Below, one piece after another: positions 55,256 through 55,920 of a DNA stretch of 55,920 nt. Where the stretch lies: assembly GCA_005798905.1 (NCBI GenBank), contig SYIK01000015.1, positions 1 through 55,920 of the forward strand, written 5' to 3'. The notes beneath the pieces were generated by a model. That model worked only from the letters and a program-made list of their open reading frames with translations, was not told the DNA's origin and searched no databases. This DNA is from Bacteroidota bacterium. Its GTDB lineage: Bacteria; Bacteroidota; Bacteroidia; Chitinophagales; Chitinophagaceae. Each line of letters starts with the position of its first letter. Position 1 is the first letter of the stretch. The position numbers and the translations under genes were made by a program.

Positions 55256-55920
55256 TTAGTAACCACCCATTCCGCCCATATCAGGTGCCGGATGTGCATG
55301 TGGCTCTTCTTTTTTAGGTTTATCAGCAATTACGCAATCAGTTGTTAAAAACATTCCAGCAATTGAAGCTGCATTTTCCAAAGCAACTCGCGTAACTTTT
55401 GTAGGGTCAATAACTCCAGCTTTTAGTAAACTTTCATACTCTTCCGTTCTTGCATTAAAACCATAATCTGCTTTTCCTTCTTTTACTTTTTGAACTACAA
55501 TTGATGCTTCAATTCCTGCATTGGCAACAATTTGACGAAGTGGTTCTTCCAATGCCCTTTTTACAATTGCAATACCTGCCGACTCGTCTTCGTTAGCTCC
55601 TTTGAATTTATTTAAAGTTTCAATTGCACGAATGTATGCTACACCACCGCCTGGAACAATACCTTCTTCCACCGCAGCACGAGTTGCATGAAGTGCATCA
55701 TCAACACGATCTTTCTTCTCTTTCATTTCTACTTCTGTAGCCGCTCCAATATACAAGATAGCTACACCGCCAGATAATTTAGCTAAACGCTCTTGTAATT
55801 TCTCACGATCATAATCAGATGTAGTGTTCTCAATCTGAGATTTAATTTGATTCACACGATTGTTAATATCGTCCTTTGAACCAGAACCATTAACAATAGT
55901 TGTATTGTCTTTGTCGATAA
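55256..55920 (-). CDS. groL: Chaperonin GroEL, C-terminal part (runs off the window)
   Basis: About 221 residues of the C-terminal end are present; the frame continues without stop to the window edge, so the 5' end is outside. Seen are [53 protein letters not shown], then [30 protein letters not shown], standard equatorial-domain sequence. The tail is short and ends PDMGGMGGY, a GGM-type C terminus. GroEL with GroES folds cytosolic proteins. Confidence 0.98.
   Translation of the reverse strand, partial: IDKDNTTIVNGSGSKDDINNRVNQIKSQIENTTSDYDREKLQERLAKLSGGVAILYIGAATEVEMKEKKDRVDDALHATRAAVEEGIVPGGGVAYIRAIETLNKFKGANEDESAGIAIVKRALEEPLRQIVANAGIEASIVVQKVKEGKADYGFNARTEEYESLLKAGVIDPTKVTRVALENAASIAGMFLTTDCVIADKPKKEEPHAHPAPDMGGMGGY

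Overview
The window is a continuous stretch of AT-rich bacterial chromosome from a member of the Bacteroidota. The evidence is the repeated -7 promoter element TAnnTTTG (often with an upstream TTG/TTTG), the general lack of Shine-Dalgarno sequences, lineage-typical genes (a 57-residue DUF4295 protein beside rpmG, a CCDC81-type HU-domain membrane protein, DUF4369/TlpA thioredoxin, S9 peptidase of about 930 residues, GH3 protein, Lys/Ala-rich H1-like peptide) and a tmRNA tag ending in YAMAA. A chitinophagal or sphingobacterial relative is likely, but the genus cannot be told by eye. I saw no phage, transposon, integron, CRISPR array, restriction system or toxin-antitoxin pair; gene density is high and almost everything is housekeeping or envelope biology.

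Layout. 1-3.3 kb: an odd tRNA-Val-like gene, clpS and valS. 3.3-12.9 kb: an outer-membrane-type metallopeptidase/propeller/barrel protein, a GNAT enzyme, ahcY, a DUF1905/OmdA protein, pdxJ, a DUF4369-TlpA thioredoxin, trpF, and a periplasmic sugar-dehydrogenase/cytochrome c pair. 13-16 kb: operon rpmB-rpmG-DUF4295-ftsY-rimO (ribosome biogenesis and co-translational targeting). 16-25 kb: lpd, glutaminyl cyclase, a methyltransferase, and an envelope cluster (TPR protein of 1006 residues, beta-barrel, HU-domain membrane protein). 25-30 kb: DoxX, thioesterase, PBP4-type carboxypeptidase, cinA, a 2-oxoacid dehydrogenase E2 and a histidine phosphatase. 30-36 kb: S9 peptidase, EamA transporter, dolichol-phosphate-mannose-type glycosyltransferase, DEDDh exonuclease, a tiny lipoprotein, and tmRNA. 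36-43 kb: dxr-rseP, GH3, rplU-rpmA, a 32-residue histone-H1-like gene and a PolX-like protein. 43-51.6 kb: mazG, a broken MGMT-like gene, rlmH, rhomboid, tilS with a TPR protein, etfB-etfA, bifunctional nuclease, ispE and rocD. 51.6-55.9 kb: a small membrane protein, an amino-acid permease, a YbiT-like ABC-F protein and the 3' end of groEL.

Functional links visible here: ClpS and tmRNA (N-end rule and ribosome rescue), GroEL and RseP (protein quality control); RimO, RlmH, TilS, L21, L27, L28, L33, ValRS and ABC-F (translation); Dxr and IspE (MEP isoprenoid pathway); Lpd and E2 (oxoacid dehydrogenase complexes); EtfAB (electron transfer from acyl-CoA or amino-acid oxidation).

I did not find a convincing new multi-gene system. 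The observations most worth checking are the degenerate tRNA-Val with a leader that can pair with its own acceptor strand, two or more apparently leaderless genes set directly behind TAnnTTTG boxes, a 15-bp-arm inverted repeat between divergent rpmB and lpd, a PolX whose polymerase aspartates are gone while its PHP phosphoesterase is intact, the membrane-tethered HU-domain protein in an envelope operon, and the MGMT-like remnant with an A8 slippery run.
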